A DNA stretch of 64,000 nt from Paenibacillus physcomitrellae (lineage in GTDB: Bacteria > Bacillota > Bacilli > Paenibacillales > Paenibacillaceae): positions 1,984,001-2,048,000 of the forward strand of contig NZ_CP022584.1 of the NCBI RefSeq assembly GCF_002240225.1. Reading direction: 5' to 3'. Below the pieces are notes generated by a model. The model worked only from the letters and a program-made list of their open reading frames with translations, was not told the DNA's origin and ran no database searches. The position numbers and the translations under genes are program-made. Positions 26,360 through 34,882 of this stretch are shown piece by piece. Positions within the stretch are counted from its first letter, which is position 1. Every line of letters starts with the position of its first letter.

Positions 26360-27883
26360 ATGGAGCAATCTGTAAACCCGGCCGCAGATTTCAGGCTCAG
26401 AAGCATTCTGGTCCCCCTGATTGCCATTATTGCCGGCGTATTTATGGTCGTCCTTGACGGCACAGCCATGAACGTAGCTTTGTCGACTCTGGTTAAGGAC
26501 TTTGATGCCACGCTTCCCACCCTGCAGTGGGTCGTAACCGGATATATGCTGGCTCAGGCTTCCGTGATCCCGCTGTCAGGCTGGCTGTCCGACCGTTTTG
26601 GCGCCAAAACAGTGTTTATGACGGCTGTCATCCTGTTTACCGTGGGATCTATTTTATGCGCCACTCCGCAAAATGCGGAACTACTGATTGTTTTTCGGGT
26701 TATTCAGGGTCTTGGAGGCGGCTGCGTACTGCCGGTAGCCATGGCTTACGTATACCGGCTCGCCCCCCGCGAGAAGGTCGGCATTGTTATGGGCATTATG
26801 GGAATTCCGGTTCTGTTTGCGCCGGCGATCGGTCCCGTGCTTTCCGGCTGGCTGGTGGAATACCATTCGTGGCGCTGGATTTTCCTGATCAATATCCCGG
26901 TAGGCATTATTTGTCTGCTGGTCGGCATCAAGAAGCTGCCCTGGGTGGATCGCAGCAATGTCCCCGGATTTGATAAACTTGGCATAGTATTAGGGCCGCT
27001 GGCTTTCGCTTCCCTCTCTTACGGAATCAATCAGGGAGCAGACAGCTGGACTTCAAACAAAACCGTGATCGGCCTGACCGTTGGCGCTCTTGCATTAATC
27101 GCGTTTGTTATTAACGAACTGCGCGCGAAATCCCCGCTGATGGAGCTGCGCATCTTCCGGTCGGTCGATTTCAGCGTAGGCATTGTTGTGCAGTGGGTCG
27201 CCCAGTTCGCGCTTTATGGAGCCTTGTTCCTGCTTCCGCAGTTTCTGCAGCAGGCCCGCGGCTTTGAGGCGTTTGATACCGGCTTAATCCTGCTGCCGCA
27301 GGCGATTGCTTCCGGTTTAATGATGCCGATTGCCGGCTTCCTGTTCGACCGAATCGGCGTGCGCTGGCTGGTTGTAATCGGGCTGAGTCTCGTCTCGGGG
27401 GCTTTGTTCCAGTATTCGCAGGTCGATTTGACCACTGAAGGCAAAGATCTGATCCTGCCGCTGATTATGTGCGGCGCCGGCGTCGGCATGATGTCGATGC
27501 CGATGAACACCCATTTGCTGAATAAAGCGCCGCAAAAGCTGGTCGGACGGGTCACTTCACTAACCAACGCCATGCAGCAGGTAGTCAATTCCATGGCCGT
27601 TGCAGCGCTGGTCACGATTCTGACCTCCAACACAACAAAACATGTCAACGAGCTGAAGGCCGCAGCAGAGCAAGCCGGAGCCTCGGCAAACGCAGCGGCG
27701 TCCCCGGAAGCGGTTAAGCAGGCTGCAGCCGGCGCTATGACGTTTGGTTTTGACGATACATTTAAGCTAATGGCTTTTGTGGCGATCGGCGGAGCTGTGC
27801 TTGGCTTTATTCTTCGCCGCGGACGTAAGGAGACGTTGGAATCCCATGCTGCCGCTAACGTCCAGGTCTCCGGCTCGGACTGA
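26360..27883 (+). CDS. MFS drug:H+ antiporter, DHA2 (EmrB-like) family
   Basis: A 507-residue transporter with about 14 predicted helices. The DHA2 motif DGTAMNVAL is in helix 1, motif A is GWLSDRFGAKTVF, and motif C-like GIPVLFAPAIGPVLSGWL follows. A soluble Ala-rich loop lies near residues 430-460. The ATG follows AAAGGAG and GGAG sites. It is divergent from its probable TetR repressor, with two operators between. Confidence 0.95.
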   Translation: MEQSVNPAADFRLRSILVPLIAIIAGVFMVVLDGTAMNVALSTLVKDFDATLPTLQWVVTGYMLAQASVIPLSGWLSDRFGAKTVFMTAVILFTVGSILCATPQNAELLIVFRVIQGLGGGCVLPVAMAYVYRLAPREKVGIVMGIMGIPVLFAPAIGPVLSGWLVEYHSWRWIFLINIPVGIICLLVGIKKLPWVDRSNVPGFDKLGIVLGPLAFASLSYGINQGADSWTSNKTVIGLTVGALALIAFVINELRAKSPLMELRIFRSVDFSVGIVVQWVAQFALYGALFLLPQFLQQARGFEAFDTGLILLPQAIASGLMMPIAGFLFDRIGVRWLVVIGLSLVSGALFQYSQVDLTTEGKDLILPLIMCGAGVGMMSMPMNTHLLNKAPQKLVGRVTSLTNAMQQVVNSMAVAALVTILTSNTTKHVNELKAAAEQAGASANAAASPEAVKQAAAGAMTFGFDDTFKLMAFVAIGGAVLGFILRRGRKETLESHAAANVQVSGSD

Positions 27884-27930
27884 AAACTGGCCCATTTCTT
27901 CGATTTCTATCTCTGATAAAGGTAACAGCA

Positions 27931-27959
27931 AAGAGGCCGCCCGGCAGGGACGGCCTCTT
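27931..27959. terminator. Bidirectional terminator between the two MFS genes
   Basis: AAGAGGCCG(C)CC pairs with GGGACGGCCTCTT between convergent genes. Confidence 0.75.
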
Positions 27960-27969
27960 CTACTTTGTC

Positions 27970-29244
27970 TTAAGCAATCCGGCTTGCCTCCGGCTCTTCC
28001 AGATTGGTTATTTGCCGGACCTTCCGTACGGGGGAGAATATTAGCAGGAACAAGGTCATCAAAGACATACATCCGGCCAGCACCAGAGTGCCCCGCAATC
28101 CGGCCCAGGTGCCAAGCAGCCCGCCGAGCAAAGCGCCAAGCGGGACAGCGCCTCTGCTGATAAAGGTTTGGGCAGAATTTACTCTGCCCATCTTATCATT
28201 TGGTGTTACCGCCTGTCTCAGACTCACTTGGGTAATATAATATACGGTATTTCCCATGGAGGAGCACATTTGGGCCAGGATAAGCAGGGGGAGAATCAGC
28301 AGCAGATTACCGGAAGCCGCCGATACAAGCAAATAGCCGACTCCTATGAGTACCGAAGAACCGATAATGGCTAAACCGATTCCCACTTTTGCGGCCATCC
28401 GGCTTGCTGCCATGGCTCCAAACAAAGCGCCCAGACTTCCAATCCCGTAGATCAGGCCGATATGGCTGGCATTTAAGGACAGCTTATGTACAAGAAACAG
28501 CATGTACACCGCATCAAACGAGCAGCGTGAGAAATTAAGCAGCGCCGTTGAATAAGCAATAGTTCTGAGAAAAGAGTTCGAAACAATCAAAGAAAATCCG
28601 CTTTTGATTTGAAGGAAGATACTTTTACGGGGAGCGGCCGGCATGGTCTCTACCGTTTTTATCCGGCCGAACATCCAGATCGACAAGAAATAAGTCGCCA
28701 CATCAACCCAGATGGCAAACGGGGCGGTTAAAGCCTGGATCAGACCTCCTGCCGCGCTGGGACCGGCAAATTGTGCCGCTGCCCGGGTGGCCTCCAGCTT
28801 GCTGTTGCCCTCCGTCAGTTCTTCTTTGCTTACAATCGAAGGCAGAAAGGCCTGGTAAGCAAATTGAAAAACCATCGAACAGGCCGCCGTCAAGAAAGCA
28901 AGGATATAAAGGGATTCGATCGTAAGCCAGTCCAGGGCATGAAGAAGAGGAATCAAGCAAAGCAAGAGCCCGCTGATGAGGTTGGCATGCTTCAGAATCG
29001 GAAGACGGTTAACCCGGTCCACCCAAACTCCCGCAAATAAACCAATGAGAAAATAGGGCGCGGTAGAAGCCGCTGTCAGCAGTCCCATCTGTATCGGATC
29101 TGCATGAAGGAGCGTTACCGCAATTAAAGGCACGGCCACGAAAGTGACTTGTGAGCCCATTGTCGAGATCGTTTGCCCCAGCCAAAGCCACCGGAAATTC
29201 CCGTTATGCCATAAGCTCTTTCTATCATTCCACGATCGATTCAT
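27970..29244 (-). CDS. MFS transporter, macrolide-efflux/MFS_3-like
   Basis: A 424-residue, 12-helix exporter. It opens NFRWLWLGQTISTMGSQ, typical of the MFS_3/Mef-type group, and has the loop WVDRVNRLPILKHANL between helices 2 and 3. The ATG at 29244 follows a run of G that serves as ribosome site. Substrate unknown; export of macrolides or siderophores occurs in the family. No linked regulator was seen. Confidence 0.9.
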   Translation of the reverse strand: MNRSWNDRKSLWHNGNFRWLWLGQTISTMGSQVTFVAVPLIAVTLLHADPIQMGLLTAASTAPYFLIGLFAGVWVDRVNRLPILKHANLISGLLLCLIPLLHALDWLTIESLYILAFLTAACSMVFQFAYQAFLPSIVSKEELTEGNSKLEATRAAAQFAGPSAAGGLIQALTAPFAIWVDVATYFLSIWMFGRIKTVETMPAAPRKSIFLQIKSGFSLIVSNSFLRTIAYSTALLNFSRCSFDAVYMLFLVHKLSLNASHIGLIYGIGSLGALFGAMAASRMAAKVGIGLAIIGSSVLIGVGYLLVSAASGNLLLILPLLILAQMCSSMGNTVYYITQVSLRQAVTPNDKMGRVNSAQTFISRGAVPLGALLGGLLGTWAGLRGTLVLAGCMSLMTLFLLIFSPVRKVRQITNLEEPEASRIA

Positions 29245-29372
29245 CTTCGTCCCCCCCGAAGTCGATTACATAGTTTCAGCAGCAATATCCCTTTCAACTA
29301 TACCAATAATATCCATATAAGGGATAAAATTTTTGTCATGATCCCGGGAATTTTCGGATTGATTGTCATAAG

Positions 29373-29400
29373 AAAAAGCACCGGGGAATCCCCGGCGCTT
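29373..29400 (-). terminator. Terminator of the MacAB-like operon
   Basis: On the minus strand AAGCGCCGGGG pairs with CCCCGGTGCTT, followed by a T run. Confidence 0.8.
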
Positions 29401-29446
29401 GTCGTCGTTCATTCTGTTGTTTTCCGTCTGCTTCTGCATAAATACA

Positions 29447-30619
29447 TCAATCGGTTCGCAGCGCATAGATCGGCCGCAATTTGGCTGCTTTATTGGCCGG
29501 GATAACGCCGAATACCACCCCGATAAACAAGGAAAAACCGAAAGAGAGAATTACAATGTCCAAGGATACGGACGTGTTCATAGATGTGTAGTGGCCGACC
29601 AGCGCGCTTGCCCCATAGCCCAGTCCGACCCCGATGATTCCACCCATGCCGCTTAACATCGTTGATTCGATCATGAACTGGAGCAAAATATTCCGTTTCT
29701 TCGCTCCGATCGCTTTCCGGATGCCGATTTCCCGGGTTCTTTCACTGACGGAGACCAGCATGATGTTCATGATGCCGATGCCCCCGACGAACAGGGAGAT
29801 TCCGGCGATGCCGCCCAAGGCGATCGAGAGCGTTTGCGTCGTGGAATTCAACGTGTCGATCGCATCCTGCGAATTGAAGACGGTATAGGAATTGGTCGCA
29901 TTTTCAAACTTTTTATCGAGCACGGCTTCAATCCGCGATTTAACGTTTGCGACCTGCTCGGCGCTTTGTGCCTGAACCGTGATGGAGCGCACCCCTTTGC
30001 TTTGCATCACCCGTTCCGCCGTTTTGATCGGAATCAGGATTTTGTCATTGTTGGAGGACGTCAGGCTTGTGCCTTTGGACTCCAGCAGACCCACGATTTT
30101 AAAAGGCGAACCGTTCAGCAGGATAGTTTGTCCGAGAGGGTCCTCCGTCCCGTACAATTCGCTGGCCGTGTCCGTCCCGATCAACGCCACCTTCATCCGG
30201 TAACCGTTGTCGATGTCAAGGATGTACCGTCCGGACTGGACGTGAAAATCCTGAACGTCTTCATAGGCCGGCGTGATGCCTTCCACGGAAACCGACGTGT
30301 TTTCGGTGCCGTGTTTGGCCGTCATGGAGCCGTTGATGACCGGGGAGACATTTTTTACTCCGTTCAGATCGCCCAAGGCTTCGGCTTCATCGTAGGTCAG
30401 GTAAGTCGTGTTGCCCCGGCCCGTGATGCTCACCGTCAGCAGGTCCGTCCCCAGACCTTCGAGCTGCGAGGTAATCTGGGAGGTTGTGCCTTTGCCGACC
30501 GATACAAGCGCGATAACGGAGGATACCCCGATGATGATGCCCAGCATCGTCAGGAACGACCGGATTTTACTGCCGGATATGCCTTTCCAGGCCATCTTGA
30601 AGCTTTGAAAAAACATCAT
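29447..30619 (-). CDS. MacB-like ABC permease (YknZ-like)
   Basis: A 390-residue permease: N-terminal helix (SFLTMLGIIIGVSSVIALVSVG), a long extracellular MacB-type domain (about 45-265), and three C-terminal helices ending in the FtsX-type region with GIRKAIGAKKRNILLQFMIE. The start overlaps the ATPase stop by four bases. With the two genes upstream it forms a tripartite exporter like YknXYZ, which in B. subtilis protects against a killing factor; the substrate here is unknown. Confidence 0.94.
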   Translation of the reverse strand: MMFFQSFKMAWKGISGSKIRSFLTMLGIIIGVSSVIALVSVGKGTTSQITSQLEGLGTDLLTVSITGRGNTTYLTYDEAEALGDLNGVKNVSPVINGSMTAKHGTENTSVSVEGITPAYEDVQDFHVQSGRYILDIDNGYRMKVALIGTDTASELYGTEDPLGQTILLNGSPFKIVGLLESKGTSLTSSNNDKILIPIKTAERVMQSKGVRSITVQAQSAEQVANVKSRIEAVLDKKFENATNSYTVFNSQDAIDTLNSTTQTLSIALGGIAGISLFVGGIGIMNIMLVSVSERTREIGIRKAIGAKKRNILLQFMIESTMLSGMGGIIGVGLGYGASALVGHYTSMNTSVSLDIVILSFGFSLFIGVVFGVIPANKAAKLRPIYALRTD

Positions 30620-31332
30620 GCCGGATTCCCCCGATCTTCGACGATTTTGCCGTCCTGAATACGGATGACCCGTTTCGCCTGCTCGGCAATGGACAAGTCA
30701 TGCGTGATCAGAATGATCGTATGTCCCAGCGCGTTCAGCTCTTTCATTTTGTCCATAACCTCGACGCCCGTCTTGCTGTCCAGGGCGCCGGTTGGTTCAT
30801 CCGCGAGCAGCACGGGCGGGTTGCCGGCAATCGCCCTGGCGATCGCCACCCGCTGCTGCTGGCCGCCGGACAGCTCGGATGGACGGTGGTGCATCCGCTC
30901 GCCAAGTCCGACCTTGGCGAGCGATTCCTCGGCATTTCTGCGCCGCTCCTTATGCGGCATGCCCCGGTAGACCAGCGGGAGCTCGACGTTTTCCAGCGCC
31001 GAAAGCTTCGGCAGCAGGTTGAACTGCTGAAAGATAAATCCGATTTTTTCATTGCGGATTTTGGCCAGCCGGTTGTCGGACAGCTTCTTGACATCCTGTC
31101 CGTCCAGCAGATAAGTGCCCTCTTTAGCGATATCCAGACATCCGAGCATGTTCATAAGGGTTGACTTGCCTGAGCCCGACGGCCCGATAATGGCAACGAA
31201 TTCGCCGTATTCGATCTTGAAGTTAATATCGTCAAGAACGGTCATCTTTTGATCGGCCATCACATAGCTGTGACCCAAGCCGACCACTTCAATCAGCGGG
31301 TGTTCCTTATCTTGAGCGGCTGTCTGATTCAT
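30616..31332 (-). CDS. MacB/LolD-like ABC ATPase (YknY-like)
   Basis: A 238-residue ATPase with Walker A GPSGSGKST, Q-loop FIFQQFNLLP, signature [10 protein letters not shown] and Walker B VLLADEPTGALDSKTG, all typical of MacB-class exporters. Its ATG shares one base with the adaptor stop codon, so the three genes are tightly coupled. Confidence 0.96.
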   Translation of the reverse strand: MNQTAAQDKEHPLIEVVGLGHSYVMADQKMTVLDDINFKIEYGEFVAIIGPSGSGKSTLMNMLGCLDIAKEGTYLLDGQDVKKLSDNRLAKIRNEKIGFIFQQFNLLPKLSALENVELPLVYRGMPHKERRRNAEESLAKVGLGERMHHRPSELSGGQQQRVAIARAIAGNPPVLLADEPTGALDSKTGVEVMDKMKELNALGHTIILITHDLSIAEQAKRVIRIQDGKIVEDRGNPA

Positions 31333-32975
31333 TAACGGCCACCTCCGCCGCTAACGCCGCCTCCTCCGGAGCGGGTGCCGCTGCCTCTGCTGAAGCCGCC
31401 TCCTCCGGTGAAGCCTCCGCCCCCTAAACCGCCTAAACCTCCTGCTCCGCCAAAGCCGCCTGTAAAATTCCCTTGAGCCTGCGCGTTTGCCGAGGAAGTC
31501 GTGGACGCTCTAACCGTAGGAACCACTACTTTATCGCCTTCGTTTAAGCCGCTGACGATTTCAATAGTGTTTTCATCGTGAATGCCAACCTGGATCTCTT
31601 TCATTTGGACCCCGCTTGCCTCTCCGGTCCGGTTCGAAGCCCCGGTGCCACCGGCTGCGCCGTTGGTGCTGGCGTTAGCCGAGCTGCTGTTTCCGCTTGT
31701 CGTGCTGTTTCCGTTGGCCGTACTGCCGCCGCCGGCTGCGCCGTTTCCGAAACCTCTGGTACGGCCTTCCGTTCCGGAAGCAATGCCGCTGGATGAGGTA
31801 CCCGCGCTTGTTGTTCCAGCACCTGCCGTGCCTGTATCTGTAACCGTTCCTGTGCCGTTCCCCCCTGCTGCCGTTTGTCCGCCGGAGGTTTGCCCGCCGG
31901 AAGCTTGTTCACCGGACGTTTGTCCATTCCGGAATGAACGGGTGCCGCCGGCCGAAGCGCCTTCACCTTGTCCTGACGCTCCGGCAGAGAATCCTGCACC
32001 TTCTCTGCCGGAGCCGCTTTCGCCGCCTGCAGAGGCTTCCGCCGAACCTGAAGGTAGAATAACCATGTATCTGTCCCCTCTTTGCTGTACCGCTTCGATA
32101 GGAAGCGTAAGGACATCTTTTTTCTCCTGGATGATGATCGAGGCTTCCGCCGACATGCCTACGCGGGCTCCGTCCGCTTTTTTCAAAGCGATCGTAACAT
32201 CGAATAAAGAAACCCCGTTAGAGGATGAGCCTTCATTCGCAATCTCGCTCACTTCACCGTCGAACGTCTGATCCGGCAGTGCGTCCAGCGTGATTTTGGC
32301 GGCCATCCCTGTTTTAACCTGCGGAATGTCCAGTTCGTCCACACTGACCTTGACGCTGAGCTTCTGATAGTCCGTAATGACAAAAAGCTCCGTGCCGTCT
32401 TTGGCCTGCTCACCGTCGGTAATGCTCACCGTCGTGATGGTCCCGTCGATCGGCGCGAGCAGCGGCTCCGGAGCAGCCGCGTCCTCCTGCATTTTCGCCA
32501 GGTCATCCTGGGCGCTGCTGATATCCAGCTCCTGCTTTTCGATCGACTTTTTCACTTCATTTAATTCGTCGTCGGTCGCCCCGGATTGGACTTTTTCTTT
32601 AAACTGTTCCTGCAGATCCTCCAAATCCGATTGCTGCAGCTTGATGTTGGATTCGGCCTGCTTGACCTGGTCGGAAATATCGTCTGCCTCGTAGGTCAAC
32701 AGCTGCTGGCCTTTTTTGACTACGTCGCCGACCTTGACCAGCACCTTGTCCACCTTGCCTTCGTCTTTCGGACGCACGCTTTCCTGCCCCGTGGCTATGA
32801 CGGAACCTGAGCCCGAAACGCTGACCGTAATGTCCCCTTTCTTAACGGTGGTCGTGCTCTGCGGTGCGGCTTGTACCTGAACTTGTTTCCCCGGATAAAA
32901 CTGCAGAAACACAAAAACGGCGCATGCCAGCACCACAACCGCAACCCCTGTCCAAATCCATCCCTTTTTTTTCAT
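31332..32975 (-). CDS. HlyD/RND-type adaptor of the MacAB-like exporter, with a long low-complexity insertion (YknX-like)
   Basis: A 547-residue membrane-fusion-type protein with an N-terminal anchor (7-26), lipoyl halves near 50-95 and 170-200, an alpha hairpin with long coiled coil (100-168), and a beta barrel near 205-300. An insertion of about 147 residues (309-455), nearly all Gly, Ser, Thr, Ala, Asn and Gln, splits the last beta hairpin (MVILPSG | VQMKEIQVG). The C-terminus is a Gly-rich tail (from about 500). It is first in the operon. Confidence 0.92.
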   Translation of the reverse strand: MKKKGWIWTGVAVVVLACAVFVFLQFYPGKQVQVQAAPQSTTTVKKGDITVSVSGSGSVIATGQESVRPKDEGKVDKVLVKVGDVVKKGQQLLTYEADDISDQVKQAESNIKLQQSDLEDLQEQFKEKVQSGATDDELNEVKKSIEKQELDISSAQDDLAKMQEDAAAPEPLLAPIDGTITTVSITDGEQAKDGTELFVITDYQKLSVKVSVDELDIPQVKTGMAAKITLDALPDQTFDGEVSEIANEGSSSNGVSLFDVTIALKKADGARVGMSAEASIIIQEKKDVLTLPIEAVQQRGDRYMVILPSGSAEASAGGESGSGREGAGFSAGASGQGEGASAGGTRSFRNGQTSGEQASGGQTSGGQTAAGGNGTGTVTDTGTAGAGTTSAGTSSSGIASGTEGRTRGFGNGAAGGGSTANGNSTTSGNSSSANASTNGAAGGTGASNRTGEASGVQMKEIQVGIHDENTIEIVSGLNEGDKVVVPTVRASTTSSANAQAQGNFTGGFGGAGGLGGLGGGGFTGGGGFSRGSGTRSGGGGVSGGGGR

Positions 32976-33110
32976 CGGCGCCCCTCATCTCTCCCTATAC
33001 AGAAATGTATGTATTGTGTTCCTTTATTCTACAAAGCCGAAATTAATGGTTCCTGAAATGAAACTGAAGGTTTGCTGAATGTTTAACTTTCGGGAGATGT
33101 AGAGGCGCAT

Positions 33111-33141
33111 AAAAAAAGACGGAGCAGGCCTCTGCTTCGTC
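33111..33141 (-). terminator. Terminator after the PAP2 gene
   Basis: On the minus strand GACGAAGCAG pairs with CTGCTCCGTC around GCC, followed by seven T. Confidence 0.8.
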
Positions 33142-33214
33142 TGGTGATGCCTTGTGGTGCCTTGGCACCTCTATTTAGTTCGGTTTTTGGCTGTTTCCGG
33201 ACGACAATTTTGCC

Positions 33215-33883
33215 TCATGCCTCCATCTGCCGGCGGCGTAAGGCCGCCTGCTCGGCATGACGGGCCGGAACCTTGAAGAGAATCAAACGATAAAGCTCAA
33301 CCAGAGCAAAAGCCGAAAGAGCATCTAATATAACATGCTGCTTCATAAACAGGGTCGAACAAATAATGGTGACCGACATTCCCCCGATCAGGAGCCTGTT
33401 CATCAGGCCGCGCGCAGGACTGGTAAACATCATCCGCAGAACCATATAACTTGAAAAACAATGAATACTCGGAAAACAGTTAAACGGCTGATCCCGGTCG
33501 TAAATAAAAGTGACCAGGCGGGAAAAAACGTCGCTCCCGCTCACAAGCGGGCGGGGGACCGTCGTCTGGAACACGCTGTAGATCGCGTAGCAGGTCAGCG
33601 CGCAAACCGTATAAAGCACGATAGACTGGTAATAGGCCTTTCTGTCCCTGAAAAAGAAATAGACCAGACAAGCGTAAATGTAAAAAATCCAGACCCCGTA
33701 GGGTACCGAAAAATACTTGATAAACGGTGTCGCACGGTCAAAATCAGTAACCAGAGAATACACATGTTTTGTGGGATGATCCACAAAATGATACAAATAC
33801 CCCAGCAGCGGAAAAACAAGCATTAGAGCCAGCGGCAGCCAGCGCTGCTGCTCTTTGAGACGAAGTGATGCCCATTTAATCAT
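33215..33883 (-). CDS. PAP2-superfamily membrane phosphatase
   Basis: A 222-residue membrane protein with about six helices. The PAP2 motif PSIHCFSSY supplies the catalytic His, and STLFMKQHVILDAL supplies the second His and Asp. The first PAP2 motif (KxxxxxxRP) appears as TVPRPL. The layout resembles the Aur1/Ipt1-type inositolphosphotransferase-like branch. Substrate is probably a lipid phosphate. It stands alone with its own terminator. Confidence 0.88.
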   Translation of the reverse strand: MIKWASLRLKEQQRWLPLALMLVFPLLGYLYHFVDHPTKHVYSLVTDFDRATPFIKYFSVPYGVWIFYIYACLVYFFFRDRKAYYQSIVLYTVCALTCYAIYSVFQTTVPRPLVSGSDVFSRLVTFIYDRDQPFNCFPSIHCFSSYMVLRMMFTSPARGLMNRLLIGGMSVTIICSTLFMKQHVILDALSAFALVELYRLILFKVPARHAEQAALRRRQMEA

Positions 33884-33995
33884 TTACAATCAGAACCTTC
33901 CCAGACAGGATCGGGCAGCCAAAGGCCCCTGAACATTACTGACTTATTTTACTGCTCCGTCAGCAGGGCGGCAACCTCTTTTCAAATGGAAATTT

Positions 33996-34087
33996 GGCCC
34001 CCCTCACGGGGCCCTCGCTTCGACGAACCCCCAGGGGTTCTCATCCCAAGACGCAAAAAAGCTCTCCCGAAGGAGAGCTTTTGAAGA
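33996..34087 (-). repeat. Structured repeat downstream of tRNA-Arg copy 2
   Basis: Read on the minus strand after the tRNA: terminator hairpin, then GAACCCC-TG-GGGGTTC (34025-34040), then GGCCCC-gtgagg-GGGGCC (33996-34013). It is homologous to 7086-7180, and the stems show compensating changes between copies. Confidence 0.7.
34055..34082 (-). terminator. Intrinsic terminator of tRNA-Arg copy 2
   Basis: On the minus strand AAGCTCTCC-TTC-GGGAGAGC followed by six T. The stem is the same as after copy 1. Confidence 0.85.
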
Positions 34088-34161
<74 letters not shown>

Positions 34162-34183
34162 ATATGTAAGGACAACGTATATT

Positions 34184-34211
34184 ATTATACGGGAATCTGG
34201 ATTTATTTCAA
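34184..34211 (-). promoter_or_regulatory. Promoter of tRNA-Arg copy 2
   Basis: On the minus strand TTGAAA and TATAAT are separated by 16 bases, ending 22 bases before the tRNA. It differs from the promoter of copy 1. Confidence 0.75.
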
Positions 34212-34228
34212 GTGTTTTTGATGATAGA

Positions 34229-34269
34229 CCCGTGAGGCAGCAGCCGCCAAACGCGGTGCTGCGCACGGG
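34229..34269. other. Long GC-rich hairpin of unknown role
   Basis: CCCGTG, GCAGCA and CCGC pair in order with GCGG, TGCTGC and CACGGG around a small AAAC loop, giving a 16-bp stem with only small bulges. There is no T run on either strand. It lies between the tRNA promoter and the gene at 34374, outside any gene. Confidence 0.5.
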
Positions 34270-34373
34270 AACGGTGACAATCTCCAGAAGTCATATTTCT
34301 GCGGCAGGCTTCGTTCAGAGTACAGCTACGATAAATTTTTAGAGGTACTCCTTCATTTACAGGCTCTCCTTCC

Positions 34374-34724
34374 TTACAGGTTCTCTTGCAGTTTGGCCGC
34401 GATTCGCTTCATTCCGAACAACGTATTCTTAAACTGCATACGATGAAGTTCGGTTGTTTGTGTTATCGATGACAGATGGCCGCCGAATTCCTCTTCGGAA
34501 ATTTCTTCGTACGAGTTATGCAGATTGTTGTTGTACCAGTCGATTTCCGGATCGATGTCGGTACTGTACATGTGGACGATGTCGTAAGCCCCCTGAGGTG
34601 TCTTGGCTACATAAACGAGCAGGTCATGCTCGCCCGCTTTGCCGGAGCTGACCTCAATTTCCGCACAGCGCTGGCCGTTATAATCGGTCATCCGGCGGAA
34701 CTCCGCGTTGGTGATTTTGTACAT
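34374..34724 (-). CDS. Small conserved-looking protein of unknown function
   Basis: A 116-residue soluble protein without signal peptide or helices in the membrane. It is acidic, begins MYKITNAEFRRMTDYNGQRC, and has a beta-rich first half (EIEVSSGKAGEHDLLVYVAK) with a helical C-terminus (HRMQFKNTLFGMKRIAAKLQ). GAAAGGGG precedes the ATG. It is divergent from the asparagine synthetase gene; the shared intergenic region has an inverted repeat. I do not recognise the family. Confidence 0.75.
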   Translation of the reverse strand: MYKITNAEFRRMTDYNGQRCAEIEVSSGKAGEHDLLVYVAKTPQGAYDIVHMYSTDIDPEIDWYNNNLHNSYEEISEEEFGGHLSSITQTTELHRMQFKNTLFGMKRIAAKLQENL

Positions 34725-34793
34725 GCTGTCTTCCCCTTTCCTGGTTTCAATTGCAAACGCATCCTCATGTAGTTTCCATAAAGGACAGACATT

Positions 34794-34814
34794 TTATGCC
34801 CTTGTTCGGCATAA
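34794..34814. promoter_or_regulatory. Inverted repeat upstream of asnB
   Basis: TTATGCC-N7-GGCATAA, in the 158-base divergent region between the small unknown gene and asnB. It could be an operator; the binding protein is unknown. Confidence 0.35.
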
Positions 34815-34882
34815 TGTGTTATTACTTTGGGCGACATCACTACGCACCAGGGAGTGGCTGAAAGAGAGGATGAACATTAACC

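Noticed and set aside
31582-32271. Pro-rich open frame on plus inside the MacA-like adaptor gene
   Set aside because: It is the complement of the Gly/Ser/Thr-rich coding sequence and a by-product of its composition.
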